A stretch of DNA of 64,000 bases from an uncultured Pontibacter sp. (lineage in GTDB: Bacteria > Bacteroidota > Bacteroidia > Cytophagales > Hymenobacteraceae), in contig NZ_CANLMZ010000006.1 in assembly GCF_947492645.1 (NCBI RefSeq), positions 372,001 to 436,000 on the forward strand, read 5' to 3'. Shown here piece after piece: positions 1 through 9,462 of the stretch (positions are counted from its first letter, which is position 1; every line of letters begins with the position of its first letter). A program made the translations under genes and the position numbers. Under the pieces are notes generated by a model. The model was not told the origin of the DNA. It did no database searches and worked only from the letters and a program-made list of their open reading frames with translations.

Positions 1-1
1 T

Positions 2-412
2 CATAACTCTATATTTAAAGAAGAGCGTTTTAGTGATTATTTAACACATGGAGAAGATACTGATTTGTTTGTTAGAATAGCTATAAAATATCCAATAATA
101 AGTATTAATAAAGTTACAGTAATATACAATTTACATGATAATAATACTAGTACTTGGTCAAATGAGAGCGCTTTGAGTTATTACATCACATCTTTATACT
201 TTTACAATAAATATAAAGATGTGTTACCTTATTCATATATAAGTACTAGAATTGCAAAATTTGCATTAGCCCTAGCTGAATTAAATAAAACTCAGACTAA
301 GTTAGCATTCAAATATATTTTAACCTGCATAAGGTTTAGACCTAAGATTCTATGTAGTACATATATCTATAAATTAACGTTACATGTGATACTACTGATT
401 TTAAAAAAATGA
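2..412 (+). CDS. Glycosyltransferase family 2, C-terminal fragment (5' end outside window)
   Basis: The reading frame is open from base 2 and ends at TGA 410-412, so this is the 3' end of a gene that starts upstream. Near the start of the visible part is HGEDTDLFVR, followed by alternating hydrophobic segments. A Gly-Glu-Asp-x-Asp-Leu segment of this kind is typical of the acceptor side of GT-A fold family 2 glycosyltransferases. The catalytic DxD part is not in the window. The stop overlaps the next start (ATGA), which implies translational coupling. The sequence is very AT-rich, like the following 9 kb. Acceptor and donor sugars cannot be predicted. Confidence 0.6.
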   Translation, partial: HNSIFKEERFSDYLTHGEDTDLFVRIAIKYPIISINKVTVIYNLHDNNTSTWSNESALSYYITSLYFYNKYKDVLPYSYISTRIAKFALALAELNKTQTKLAFKYILTCIRFRPKILCSTYIYKLTLHVILLILKK

Positions 413-1200
413 GTGGATTTAATACTGCACAAACAAAAAAAGTAACTTTTGTGCTTACAAGTTGTGGAAGAATTGATTTGCTGAAGCGTACAATGTCTTC
501 TTTTCTCAAATTTAATACTTATCCAATTGAAAAATATTTTATCATAGAGGATTCAGGCAACTCACATGTACTAGAGGAATTGAATGATGAATTTGGTTCA
601 TTTTGTAGCATTCTTTTCAATAATCCAAAACTGGGCCACTTAGGTAGTGTCGATAAAGTATACTCTTTAGTGAATTCTGAGTACATTTTCCATTGTGAAG
701 ATGATTGGGAATTTTATAGGCCAGGATTTATCGAGGACATATTGACAGTTCTGGGTAGTGATCCTAAAGTAAAACATGTTGGTATTAGAAGCATTCATCA
801 TGAAATGCTAATACATCATGAAAGAATTTTATATGAGGAATGGCCTATAAACATAGGGGGTATAAAATGTTATAAAGCTTATATGGCTAATATTGAAGAA
901 GAAGATCTTACAGGGTTTTCTTTTAATCCGACAGTAGTTCGCTTATCTGATTATAAGTTAGCTCAAAAATATTCTTTTCTTAAAAATGAAAACGGTATTA
1001 GTGAGTTTTATAAAGAAAAGGGCTTTTATACAGTATACCTAGAGAACGATGCAGTTAAACATATTGGATGGGATAGATCTACAATCATCGAAAGAGAAGA
1101 AAGAGCAAGAAAACATAGGCGTTCTATTAGAGTTAGATTAAGCAATTTAGTTAAGTCGCTACTAAATCTTATAGGTTTTGATCTCAAATTAGTTAGCTAG
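409..1200 (+). CDS. Glycosyltransferase family 2-like protein
   Basis: A 263-residue protein with a GT-A type beginning: residues 10-33 form a beta strand and helix ending the nucleotide-binding start (VTFVLTSCGR), and residues 96-100 are CEDDW, a DxD-like metal and nucleotide-sugar motif. These features support an inverting family 2 transferase acting in the cytoplasm on a lipid-linked glycan. The ATG overlaps the preceding stop by four bases, so it belongs to the same transcript. No membrane segment is obvious. The substrate is unknown. It could equally belong to a family not yet numbered, because the middle of the protein has few recognisable motifs. Confidence 0.7.
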   Translation: MSGFNTAQTKKVTFVLTSCGRIDLLKRTMSSFLKFNTYPIEKYFIIEDSGNSHVLEELNDEFGSFCSILFNNPKLGHLGSVDKVYSLVNSEYIFHCEDDWEFYRPGFIEDILTVLGSDPKVKHVGIRSIHHEMLIHHERILYEEWPINIGGIKCYKAYMANIEEEDLTGFSFNPTVVRLSDYKLAQKYSFLKNENGISEFYKEKGFYTVYLENDAVKHIGWDRSTIIEREERARKHRRSIRVRLSNLVKSLLNLIGFDLKLVS

Positions 1201-1211
1201 ATCGCTGTTAT

Positions 1212-2372
1212 ATGAAAATAGGCTATTTCTCTCATTCCTCTATCTCTCCCTCTGAGACATTCATTTATGATTTATTTAAGGGCTTACAAAATAAGGGTCT
1301 GGCTATAACTTATTATTGCGGAAAAGTTTCTGATAAAAACTGTTTTATTGATTCAACTCAATATATAGGTTATGCGGAGGAAGGGCTAAGAAACTCATTA
1401 TTTGCCTACAAAGTTGGCCAAATAACAGGGGGTAATGGATATAAATATAAAAATAAAGTTCAGCAATATTACTCCATCAAAGCATTAAATAAGAAAATAC
1501 TTAATAAACCTGATGTAGCTTATGTAGATTATGCAACATCAGCTGTTTTGCTCGTAGATTATTTTAAAGAAAATAATATACCTTTTGTAGTGCATGTACA
1601 TGGATATGACATTACTTCTGCAACAATTGACCCTGTTTACTCTAGAAAATTACAGAAGGTATTTGAGGAGGCGTGTTTTATCATTGCAGCTTCGCATTAC
1701 ATAAGAAAGTTACTTGTGCTATTGGGCTGTGAGAGTGATAAGATCAGGGTTATACGCTACGGTATAGATGTTAACAGCATCACCCCACTCAGTTGGTCAG
1801 ACAGAAAGAAGCTAGACCCTAATGTTATCTTTTTAGGTAGACTTACAGCTAAGAAACACCCGTTAGCATTATTACAGGCATTTAAGATTGTTAAAGATAA
1901 AGTTCCTCAAAGTAAATTGACAATTATAGGAGATGGCGAATTAAAGTCTCTGGTGCAGCATAGAATTAAAGCCTTAGGGCTTATTTCGTCTGTAAATATG
2001 TTAGGTGTTTTAAATAGGGAGCAGAGCTTTCCTATTTTAAATCAGCATTGGGTTTATGCACAGCATAGTGTAACAGCCAACTCGGGGGACCAGGAAGGCT
2101 TTGCTATAAGTCTTGCTGAAGCGGCAGCTCACGAACTTCCTGTCGTATCTACGCTACATAATGGTATTCCTGAGAATGTGTTGGACAAAGAAACAGGTTT
2201 TCTGGTAAAGGAGTTTGACTATGAGGCGATGGCAGACAGAATTATTGACCTTCTCAGGAATCCTGACTTGGCCGAGGAGATGGGTAAAGCCGGGAGAAAA
2301 CATATAGCAGAGTTATGTAACCCTCAGTTGCGAGTTAATAAAATCAATGATTTACTCCATCAAGTAAGGTAA
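1212..2372 (+). CDS. Glycosyltransferase family 4
   Basis: A 386-residue GT-B fold enzyme. The N-terminal half has the Rossmann-like acceptor domain (HVHGYD near residue 135). The C-terminal half has VIFLGRLTAKKHP and then the family 4 donor-site pattern EGFAISLAEAAAHELPVV, with two glutamates spaced as in retaining GT4 enzymes. It probably transfers a hexose or related sugar from a nucleotide donor to a growing polysaccharide at the inner membrane. The start ATG lies 11 bases after the previous stop, and the next gene begins immediately after its own stop, so it is mid-operon. The sugar specificity cannot be read from sequence. Confidence 0.85.
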   Translation: MKIGYFSHSSISPSETFIYDLFKGLQNKGLAITYYCGKVSDKNCFIDSTQYIGYAEEGLRNSLFAYKVGQITGGNGYKYKNKVQQYYSIKALNKKILNKPDVAYVDYATSAVLLVDYFKENNIPFVVHVHGYDITSATIDPVYSRKLQKVFEEACFIIAASHYIRKLLVLLGCESDKIRVIRYGIDVNSITPLSWSDRKKLDPNVIFLGRLTAKKHPLALLQAFKIVKDKVPQSKLTIIGDGELKSLVQHRIKALGLISSVNMLGVLNREQSFPILNQHWVYAQHSVTANSGDQEGFAISLAEAAAHELPVVSTLHNGIPENVLDKETGFLVKEFDYEAMADRIIDLLRNPDLAEEMGKAGRKHIAELCNPQLRVNKINDLLHQVR

Positions 2373-3560
2373 ATGAAAATTCTCTACTACTCGTCACACC
2401 CTAACTTAAATCTTGCGAGTCCTTCTGGCTATGGCACACACATGAGGGAAATGATTGCGGCTTTCAGGGAGCTAGGTCATGAAGTGAAGCCTGTAATTAT
2501 GGGTGGAACTAGCTTAATTAACTCTGACCTTGCAATCAAAGGACGAAGTCCTTTAAAACATTTGATTGCTACTTGTGTGCCTAATTATGTTTGGGAGTCG
2601 GCAAAGGACTATAGGCTTGGCAGATTTGACAATTACGCTTCAGGTGTGCTTGAGAAAAATATAAAGGACTTTCAGCCAGACCTTATTTATGAGAGGGCTA
2701 CTTATTTACAGACTTCAGGAGTTAGGGCAGCTAATAAATGGAGAGTTAAGCATGTACTGGAAGTTAATTCTCCCTATGTGGAGGAACGTAAAGTGCTGCA
2801 GGGAAATAGCTATTTTACTGAAGCAGGTATCAGAGCTGAGAAACTTCAGTTAGAAAGTACAGATAAGGTAGTTGTAGTATCAAGTGAACTAAAAGAGCAT
2901 TTTATGCTAGCCCATAAACTTGATGCGGATAAGTTTATCATCACTCCAAATGCAATTGATCCGGCTAAAATAAATTTTGATGCCTCCAGAGTAGAAGCAC
3001 TAAGAGCAGGATTACAGCTTGCGCAAAAGACTGTTATTGGTTTCGTCGGCTCTATTTTTCCCTGGCATGGGGTTGATATTTTAATAGATGCTTTTGGCAA
3101 GGTAATAAACTCGGGTAAGAGAGATTCACATTTATTAATTGTAGGGGATGGGGAAATTCTACCAACTTTAAAAGAGAAAACTCTTAAAGCTGGACTTTTA
3201 GATAAAGTCACTTTCACCGGTAATATTCCGCATGCAGAGGTGTTTAACTATATACAGTTAATGGACATTTGTGTTATGGGTAAATCTAATTGGTACGGTT
3301 CACCGGTTAAAATATTCGAATATGGTGCAATGGGCAAGGCCATTATAGCACCTGATAACGTTCCTGTTAAGGACGTATGCAAGCATGAAGAGAATGCAAT
3401 TTTAATTCAACCAACTTCCGAAAATATTTATACTGCAATAGATTTATTAATATCTAGTCAACAGCTGAGGAATAAGATTTCGAACAACTTTAAGAAACAG
3501 GTTCTTTCTCAACATACATGGCTACAGAATGCTGAAAAGGTTATCGCAGCAATAACTTAG
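2373..3560 (+). CDS. Glycosyltransferase family 4
   Basis: A 395-residue GT-B enzyme whose ATG abuts the preceding TAA with no gap. The N-terminal region has the glycine-rich loop SPSGYGTHMRE, typical of GT4 proteins that bind an acceptor in a cleft. The C-terminal domain has GFVGSIFPWHGVDIL and a donor motif SPVKIFEYGAMGKAIIAP, in which the first catalytic-type glutamate is replaced by Ser-Pro before KIFE. That variant is common in GT4 enzymes of polysaccharide loci. It is the last gene of the first plus-strand run; the next two genes are on the other strand. Role: assembly of the cell-surface polysaccharide. Substrate unknown. Confidence 0.83.
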   Translation: MKILYYSSHPNLNLASPSGYGTHMREMIAAFRELGHEVKPVIMGGTSLINSDLAIKGRSPLKHLIATCVPNYVWESAKDYRLGRFDNYASGVLEKNIKDFQPDLIYERATYLQTSGVRAANKWRVKHVLEVNSPYVEERKVLQGNSYFTEAGIRAEKLQLESTDKVVVVSSELKEHFMLAHKLDADKFIITPNAIDPAKINFDASRVEALRAGLQLAQKTVIGFVGSIFPWHGVDILIDAFGKVINSGKRDSHLLIVGDGEILPTLKEKTLKAGLLDKVTFTGNIPHAEVFNYIQLMDICVMGKSNWYGSPVKIFEYGAMGKAIIAPDNVPVKDVCKHEENAILIQPTSENIYTAIDLLISSQQLRNKISNNFKKQVLSQHTWLQNAEKVIAAIT

Positions 3561-3699
3561 ACTTTTTTGAGCTGCTAGTTAGAAGTTGAAGACTACCGCT
3601 TTTGTAAGTATCGATGTAGCGACTAATTAAGAAACCATTTACTTGATGGTAGTGACGCGGAACAAAAGTATCTTAGTAAGTTATACAAACCTATGCGCC

Positions 3700-4812
3700 T
3701 TACATCACAGAATCAAACAATTGAATGTGCTTCTTTGCTACTTTAACCCATGTAAAATTAGCTTTGACTTTAACAACAGAATGTACACCCAACGCCTCTC
3801 TTTGAGGATAAGACAAATTAGAAAAATTGGTTAAAGCCTTAGTTAAAGCATCTACATCATTTTTAGGAATCAAATAACCATTAGTTTTATCTACTAACTC
3901 TGCCGTAGCACCAGTATCTGATACTATTATTGGTAGCCCTTTTGCCATAGCCTCTAATACTACTGTTGGCATACCCTCGAACAAAGTCGGAAAAACAAAT
4001 ACATCCGAATCAGCATAAAGATGCTCTAACTCAGTATCGTCTACAAATCCTAAATAGTCAACGTTATTAAATTTATAGTTGGAAGTATAATATTCGTAAA
4101 GAGGCCCTTTGCCAGCCAGTTTGAACCTGAAACTATCTTCATAGCCTTTGTTGCTCAACTTTGCAATGGCATCCATCAATACACCTATACCTTTGTTGTG
4201 GGCAAACCGAGATACAAAAAGAGCCTGAATGGGAACAGGTTTTTCTGCCTTGCTCTTCAACAGAGTTGCATCTGGGGCACTAACTGCATTCGGTATGGTA
4301 ACAATTTTACTTTTATCATTGACATTCGATTTTAAAATATCTGTCAGTTTTCCGCCTAAAGAAATTATAAACCTGCTGTTGCTAAAAATGTAGTTGAAAA
4401 TTAACCGGAAGGGGGCACCCATTAAGTAATCTTTTTTGGTTAAGCCCTGGTAAGGCTCTAACCCGTGAGGGTTTACAATTAACCTATCTCTTAGTTGGCT
4501 ACATTTATACCAAACAGAGAGCCCCTGTGAGTATATTACAGCATCTGGATGCTCCTTTACTATGGAAAAAATTCTTTTAGAATATTTATAGCATTCCAGC
4601 AAATAGTTCTTCTTTACGTCAATCTCATTTATCGAGATTTCACGAATACCTAAAGTTTTATCGAATACTATTTCTTTATGAGGGTGTATTACAATAAGTT
4701 CTAAAGAGCTTGTTTTTGCTAAAGCTTCTATCAATAACCGGGAATGGCGCTGCATACCTCCGATGGTGTAAGGGAAAATGCCATCGGTACAGAATATTAC
4801 TTTTTTAGACAT
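3700..4812 (-). CDS. Glycosyltransferase family 4
   Basis: A 370-residue GT-B protein with the N-terminal acceptor loop GGMQRHSRLLIEAL, the hinge strand ALFVSRFAHNKGIGVL and the donor motif FEGMPTVVLEAMAKGLPII, which carries the EX7E glutamates of retaining GT4 enzymes. It is the second gene of a two-gene minus-strand unit: its start overlaps the last eight bases of the upstream epimerase gene, so the two are probably translated together. The unit points against the flanking glycosyltransferase genes, which suggests an inverted or inserted module within the polysaccharide locus. Donor and acceptor are unknown. Confidence 0.85.
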   Translation of the reverse strand: MSKKVIFCTDGIFPYTIGGMQRHSRLLIEALAKTSSLELIVIHPHKEIVFDKTLGIREISINEIDVKKNYLLECYKYSKRIFSIVKEHPDAVIYSQGLSVWYKCSQLRDRLIVNPHGLEPYQGLTKKDYLMGAPFRLIFNYIFSNSRFIISLGGKLTDILKSNVNDKSKIVTIPNAVSAPDATLLKSKAEKPVPIQALFVSRFAHNKGIGVLMDAIAKLSNKGYEDSFRFKLAGKGPLYEYYTSNYKFNNVDYLGFVDDTELEHLYADSDVFVFPTLFEGMPTVVLEAMAKGLPIIVSDTGATAELVDKTNGYLIPKNDVDALTKALTNFSNLSYPQREALGVHSVVKVKANFTWVKVAKKHIQLFDSVM

Positions 4813-5734
4813 TTAAATTAACCTCCTGATCTAGAAGTGTTTTTATACCTCTGTCAATATCCCATTCTGGCACCCAGCCTATACTTTTAAGCTTAGATAC
4901 GTCTGCTAGCAAATGCATACGCTCTACTTTTCGCACACGGGCCGGATCAATTTGAACAACTATTTTCTCACCCAATTGTCTTTCAAACGCCTCTACAATT
5001 TCAGTTACTGAATATTCAATCCCTCTTCCTAAGTTAAATGTATCAATACCATTAAAGTCTGATTCTAAAAGCATCTGCACGGCTCTGGCCATATCATAAG
5101 TATGGATAAAGTCACGTTTAGGTGTTAGATTGCCTAAGGCAATTGTTCTGGTGCCATTCAAGAGCTGTTTTTGAATTTCAGGGATAAGATGAGGATTCGT
5201 TTCATTAGGCCCAAAAGCATTGAAGAAACGGCAGATTATAGTTGGAACAGCGGTTTTAAGATGAAATTCGTTGCATAGGCGTTCACCGGTGAGTTTAGAT
5301 AGGCCATAAATATCTAAGGGGCCTGTAGGATTTGTCTCACTTATCAGACCATCAGTAATTGGATACACAGCTGCTGTTGAAGCGAAAAAGACTTTTTTAA
5401 CATTTATATTATTATCAGCGATCGCATCTAGCACATTGGCTGTTCCTTGTATATTTATCTGGCTTGACTCGAATGGGTGCTTATTGCAATAAGGTATAAA
5501 ATGGATCGCGGCAAGGTGAATAACAATATCAGGCTGAACAGTTTTAAAAATAAGACTGATCTCTTGTCTATTTAGAATATCCTCCTCATAGAAGTGAGTA
5601 TCTGGTATATTTACAAAGGATCGCTTCCCAAAAGAAAGGTTATCAATAACAAATATTTCATTGTTTTGCTGTTGCAAACCTTTGATAATTGCAGATCCTA
5701 TGAATCCTGCTCCACCAGTTATAAGTATTTTCAT
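4805..5734 (-). CDS. NAD-dependent epimerase/dehydratase (UDP-glucose 4-epimerase-like)
   Basis: A 309-residue extended short-chain dehydrogenase. It starts with the NAD-binding glycine motif GGAGFIG (residues 7-13), has STAAVYP as the catalytic Ser/Thr strand, and IYGLSKLTGE with the Tyr-x-x-x-Lys pair. These support C4 epimerisation or a related oxidation-reduction step on an NDP-sugar, most likely UDP-glucose/galactose or their N-acetyl forms. It supplies donor sugar for the locus and is the only nucleotide-sugar enzyme visible here. It is shorter than E. coli GalE (338 residues), as many Bacteroidota versions are. It could instead be a GDP- or dTDP-sugar epimerase. Confidence 0.8.
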   Translation of the reverse strand: MKILITGGAGFIGSAIIKGLQQQNNEIFVIDNLSFGKRSFVNIPDTHFYEEDILNRQEISLIFKTVQPDIVIHLAAIHFIPYCNKHPFESSQINIQGTANVLDAIADNNINVKKVFFASTAAVYPITDGLISETNPTGPLDIYGLSKLTGERLCNEFHLKTAVPTIICRFFNAFGPNETNPHLIPEIQKQLLNGTRTIALGNLTPKRDFIHTYDMARAVQMLLESDFNGIDTFNLGRGIEYSVTEIVEAFERQLGEKIVVQIDPARVRKVERMHLLADVSKLKSIGWVPEWDIDRGIKTLLDQEVNLNV

Positions 5735-5793
5735 TGATTTATTACTATTAAAGATGCCTCAATTTACATACTTTTGACTAAAAAAACTTAATA

Positions 5794-6870
5794 GTGAAAA
5801 GTATAGCAATTATTTGTTCTGGATTAGACGATGTAAGGAGAGGCTATGAGACACATGCGCTTGATCTTTTTAATGTGTTGAAAAAAGAACCATCACATTT
5901 AATGGATGTTTTCTTGATAAAGAGAAGTGGCGTAGTTTCTGATAATCATATAGTTACTGGTACACCTGGTAGAAATTCATGGATTGTAAAAAAGCTATCT
6001 AAGCTTAGAGGGTCGCCATTATATTGGGAAAGTTTTTTTGTAGCGTTGTGGACTTTGCTCTTTATAGTTGTTAAGAAAAAGAAGTTTGAAACCATCTACT
6101 GCCAAGAACTTATAGTTTGTAAAGTGCTAAGAATGTTTAAAAATCTATCCTTAGTGAAGTCTAAAATAGTATTTGGGCATGGGGTTTGGATGGAACCAAC
6201 GGACTACGTTAATAGTGCTGATGTTATTCATGAAGTAAATATTGAGAATTTTAATAAATCTAAACATTTTAAGCATGATGTAATTTTAACTCCTCACTTT
6301 CTATTAAGTTCGGATATCAAAAGAACTAATAATCATAGAAATTTACTTCGTGATTTTTATGATTTCCATGCTGAGAATATTATATTATCTGTTGGCAGAA
6401 TAGATTTTGATCATAAACGCATGGATTATTTGATTAATGAAGTAGCTAGGTTAGATCAATCTTGGGGATTAATCATCTGTGGAATAGGTGAGCAAAGCAT
6501 CCTTGATAAAGGAAATTTTCTTTTAGGGAAGAGATTTTTGAATTTATTTCTAGATAGAAGCAATCTTGAAGAAATCTATTCACTTGCTGATGTTTTTGTT
6601 CTCTGCTCTTTGAATGAGGGATTTGGAATTGTAACAATAGAGGCTATGAGCCAAGGGCTACCAGTTATACTTCATGATCGCGAATTATTTAGATGGATAC
6701 TAAAGGATTCAAGATACTGTGTAGATATGTCTAAAGATGGTAATCTTTCAAACTTTATTTTAAATAACAATGAGGATTTTGTAAGAACAGGGAAGAGGAA
6801 TAGAGAGATCTTTTTACAAAATTATTCATGGTGTGCTGTCAAGACGGGTTACCTTAATATGTTGCATTAG
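5794..6870 (+). CDS. Glycosyltransferase family 4
   Basis: A 358-residue protein beginning with GTG (MKSIAIICSG), which gives the expected first beta strand; no in-frame ATG fits better. The start of the acceptor domain has DVRRGYETHALDLF. The C-terminal domain has ILSVGRIDFDHKRMDYLI and the donor motif NEGFGIVTIEAMSQGLPVI with the paired glutamates of retaining GT4 enzymes. Base composition is strongly AT-rich. The gene is followed after two bases by another glycosyltransferase. The transferred sugar is unknown. Confidence 0.82.
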   Translation: MKSIAIICSGLDDVRRGYETHALDLFNVLKKEPSHLMDVFLIKRSGVVSDNHIVTGTPGRNSWIVKKLSKLRGSPLYWESFFVALWTLLFIVVKKKKFETIYCQELIVCKVLRMFKNLSLVKSKIVFGHGVWMEPTDYVNSADVIHEVNIENFNKSKHFKHDVILTPHFLLSSDIKRTNNHRNLLRDFYDFHAENIILSVGRIDFDHKRMDYLINEVARLDQSWGLIICGIGEQSILDKGNFLLGKRFLNLFLDRSNLEEIYSLADVFVLCSLNEGFGIVTIEAMSQGLPVILHDRELFRWILKDSRYCVDMSKDGNLSNFILNNNEDFVRTGKRNREIFLQNYSWCAVKTGYLNMLH

Positions 6871-6872
6871 CT

Positions 6873-7991
6873 ATGATCATCAAAACAAACGACATCGTCG
6901 GCTACAACAGTAGAAGAAATTTTGTTGCCTTACCATTTAAAAAAGCTAAAGTAGAAGAATGTTTTGATCTCTTTAAAATCCCTAATGCTATCTATTTTAG
7001 GATGTTGAATAAGTCAAATAAGTTTTTTCTATTTTCACATTCTACTGTTGTTAAGAGTTCTGCCTTACATCATTTCTTTAATGCTCTAAGCTTTAGTAGG
7101 CAACCATGGATCGTTTCTTTTGAAACTGCCTTACCACGGTGGGGGCGATGCCCAGGATGGTTAGAGCAAGAAGGGGTAAAATTGCTAGCAAATGATCATT
7201 GTAAGAAGATAATAGCTATTTCACAATCAGCCTATAATATTCAACTTAAATATTTAGATAAGTTCCCACGGTTTAAAAACCAGATTGAGAACAAAATGGT
7301 TGTTCTACATCCAGCACAGCATCTACTTATCGATTCGTATGATGAGAAAGAACTTGATGAACTAATTACATTCTCACTAATTGGGGGAGACTTCTTTAGA
7401 AAAGGAGGGAAAGAAGTACTGGTCGTATTCGATAAACTACTTGAAGAAGGATATCCGATCAAGCTCCAAATTGTTTCTAAACTGGATTATGGAGACTATG
7501 CATCACAAACTACTAAGAACGACTTTTTAGAAGCTGTAACCCTAATAGAAAAGAATAGTTCATCTATCATCTGGTACAAAACTTTACCTAATACGGCAGT
7601 TCTTGATATGTTAAAGAAAAGCCACATTGCTCTTTTACCAACATACGCAGATACTTACGGTTATTCTGTGTTAGAGGCACAGGCAGCAGGCTGTCCTGTA
7701 ATTACTACAGACATAAGGGCTCTGCCAGAAATTAATAATAATGAATGTGGATGGGTAATAAATGTTCCTAAAGATGAACTTGGTAATGGCATTATAGATA
7801 ACAGAGAAGAAAGAGAATTATTATCTAAAACAATAATTGATAATCTTCATGAAATTATTTTGACTATTCTTAAAAACAAAGAAATAATACGAATGAAGGG
7901 TGAGGCTTCTATCAATAAGATTAAAAGAAATCATAATCCTATTCTTACGGCCTCTCTTTTGGAATCAATATATCAGGAAGCGCTTAACTAG
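6873..7991 (+). CDS. Glycosyltransferase, GT4-like
   Basis: A 372-residue GT-B type protein. Clear signals are in the C-terminal half: the strand ITFSLIGGDFFRKGGKEV, then LLPTYADTYGYSVLEAQAAGCPVI, where the donor-site segment has a Thr-Tyr-Gly in place of the first Glu but keeps the second (LEAQ). The N-terminal half is divergent. It starts two bases after the preceding gene and is probably co-transcribed with the membrane protein that follows. It acts in cytoplasmic assembly of the polysaccharide. The family assignment is less certain than for its neighbours. Confidence 0.75.
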   Translation: MIIKTNDIVGYNSRRNFVALPFKKAKVEECFDLFKIPNAIYFRMLNKSNKFFLFSHSTVVKSSALHHFFNALSFSRQPWIVSFETALPRWGRCPGWLEQEGVKLLANDHCKKIIAISQSAYNIQLKYLDKFPRFKNQIENKMVVLHPAQHLLIDSYDEKELDELITFSLIGGDFFRKGGKEVLVVFDKLLEEGYPIKLQIVSKLDYGDYASQTTKNDFLEAVTLIEKNSSSIIWYKTLPNTAVLDMLKKSHIALLPTYADTYGYSVLEAQAAGCPVITTDIRALPEINNNECGWVINVPKDELGNGIIDNREERELLSKTIIDNLHEIILTILKNKEIIRMKGEASINKIKRNHNPILTASLLESIYQEALN

Positions 7992-8056
7992 ATAAGAAAA
8001 TATCTCAAATTGTATTAATTCCTATAAGTAAAATTATAGAACTTTCATTTGTTAAC

Positions 8057-9454
8057 TTGATTAATTTTATTTTGAATTTTAAAATAAGAAAAGAGGGTAA
8101 ATACCTTGACCACTTTACTGGGAATTATAAAGAACTAACTGTTCTTTTAGCTCTATGGTTAATGGTTGGAATTGCTCTTGGACCTTTTTCAATCCCTCCT
8201 CTCATTCTCTTTGCAGTATATTTGCAGAATAAGGGGAAACATCTATACCTATTCATTGCCTTCTTTTTTACACTTATATTATCTGATAGCAGAATATATG
8301 CATTACGCTTTGCACAAGATCTGAAGACATTTCTGATGATCTTGCTCCTTTTAATTTTTTTGTTTCCTCAGCGCATTTCATTTAAATTAAATTATAATAA
8401 ATCCCTTTACCAACCATTTATATTCTATATCTTATTTGCCTTTTTCTGCCTTATTTTTAGCCCTGTTGCTTTTACAGGATTTCAAAAAACTTTATCATAC
8501 TTCTTGTTAATACTTATTGTCCCTATATTATTTTATAGCTTATATGATCAGCATAAAGTGTATTTTCTAAAAGCAGTAGTTTATTTAGGGGTTATCATTT
8601 TAATTGCTGGGTATATAATGTTTTTTGTAAATCCTTCATGGGTAATGTATAATGAGGGTGGGCGAACTTCAGGGGCATTAGGTAATCCTAACGGTCTTGG
8701 TTTATTTTGTTTTATATTTTACATCTTATACTTTACAATTAATCATTACTTCCCTAAGGCATTCAGCAAGCGTGAAAACTATGTAATTCATGCGCTAATT
8801 TTCTCTTCTCTGATTTGGAGCGGGTCTAGAGGGCAAACAATTTCTTTGTTGATTTTTTTTGTTACTCAATTTCTTTCTAAAAGAAACAGAACAGTTGGTT
8901 TAATTCTTTCTGCGGCAATAGGTATACTATTAGTAACCATTGACATAGATATCGTGGCCCTTGCACATGCATTAGGGTTTGAAGACTTTCTAAGGGTTGA
9001 TACGCTAGAGAAAGCAGGTGGTAGAGTAATTGCCAGAGAATTTGCCTGGGAGCAGATACAGAAAAACTTTTGGATAGGAAGAGGTTTTAGTTACACAGAA
9101 TGGATTTATGGCCAACACTTTACAGAATTAAGTAAGAGAGGCCATGAAGGCAATGCGCATAATGCATTCCTTACCGTTTGGCTGGATACCGGGTTCATTG
9201 GCTTAAGCTTTTTTATACTTGGCTGGGGAGTGCTGTTTTTAAGAGCTGCTAAAAATTCTTACCTGGCATTTCCAATTCTCTTTGCTGTAGTAGCTTCTAA
9301 TATGGTAGAATCCTGGTTGGCGGCTTCGCTTAATCCTTATACGATACAGTTACTTATGGTGCTTACCTTACTTATTTACATTGTGAAGGATCAGGCAAAA
9401 CCACAATTAAATTCTGTGCCGTCTGTAGCTCCTAAGCGACTGGTAAAGTTCTAA
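8057..9454 (+). CDS. O-antigen ligase / polymerase family membrane protein
   Basis: An integral membrane protein of about 465 residues with roughly ten to twelve hydrophobic segments. It carries the Wzy/WaaL (Wzy_C) hallmarks: GGRTSGALGNPNGLG in a periplasmic loop, SGSRGQTIS, and later EGNAHNAFLTVWLDTG, where the His-Asn pair and the small-residue helix match the ligase/polymerase family. It either polymerises repeat units or joins the finished chain to its acceptor at the periplasmic face. The start is uncertain: no in-frame ATG lies between the previous stop and residue 36, so TTG 8057 is used, but the frame is open further upstream. There is no flippase beside it. Confidence 0.8.
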   Translation: MINFILNFKIRKEGKYLDHFTGNYKELTVLLALWLMVGIALGPFSIPPLILFAVYLQNKGKHLYLFIAFFFTLILSDSRIYALRFAQDLKTFLMILLLLIFLFPQRISFKLNYNKSLYQPFIFYILFAFFCLIFSPVAFTGFQKTLSYFLLILIVPILFYSLYDQHKVYFLKAVVYLGVIILIAGYIMFFVNPSWVMYNEGGRTSGALGNPNGLGLFCFIFYILYFTINHYFPKAFSKRENYVIHALIFSSLIWSGSRGQTISLLIFFVTQFLSKRNRTVGLILSAAIGILLVTIDIDIVALAHALGFEDFLRVDTLEKAGGRVIAREFAWEQIQKNFWIGRGFSYTEWIYGQHFTELSKRGHEGNAHNAFLTVWLDTGFIGLSFFILGWGVLFLRAAKNSYLAFPILFAVVASNMVESWLAASLNPYTIQLLMVLTLLIYIVKDQAKPQLNSVPSVAPKRLVKF

Positions 9455-9462
9455 GCACTTTT

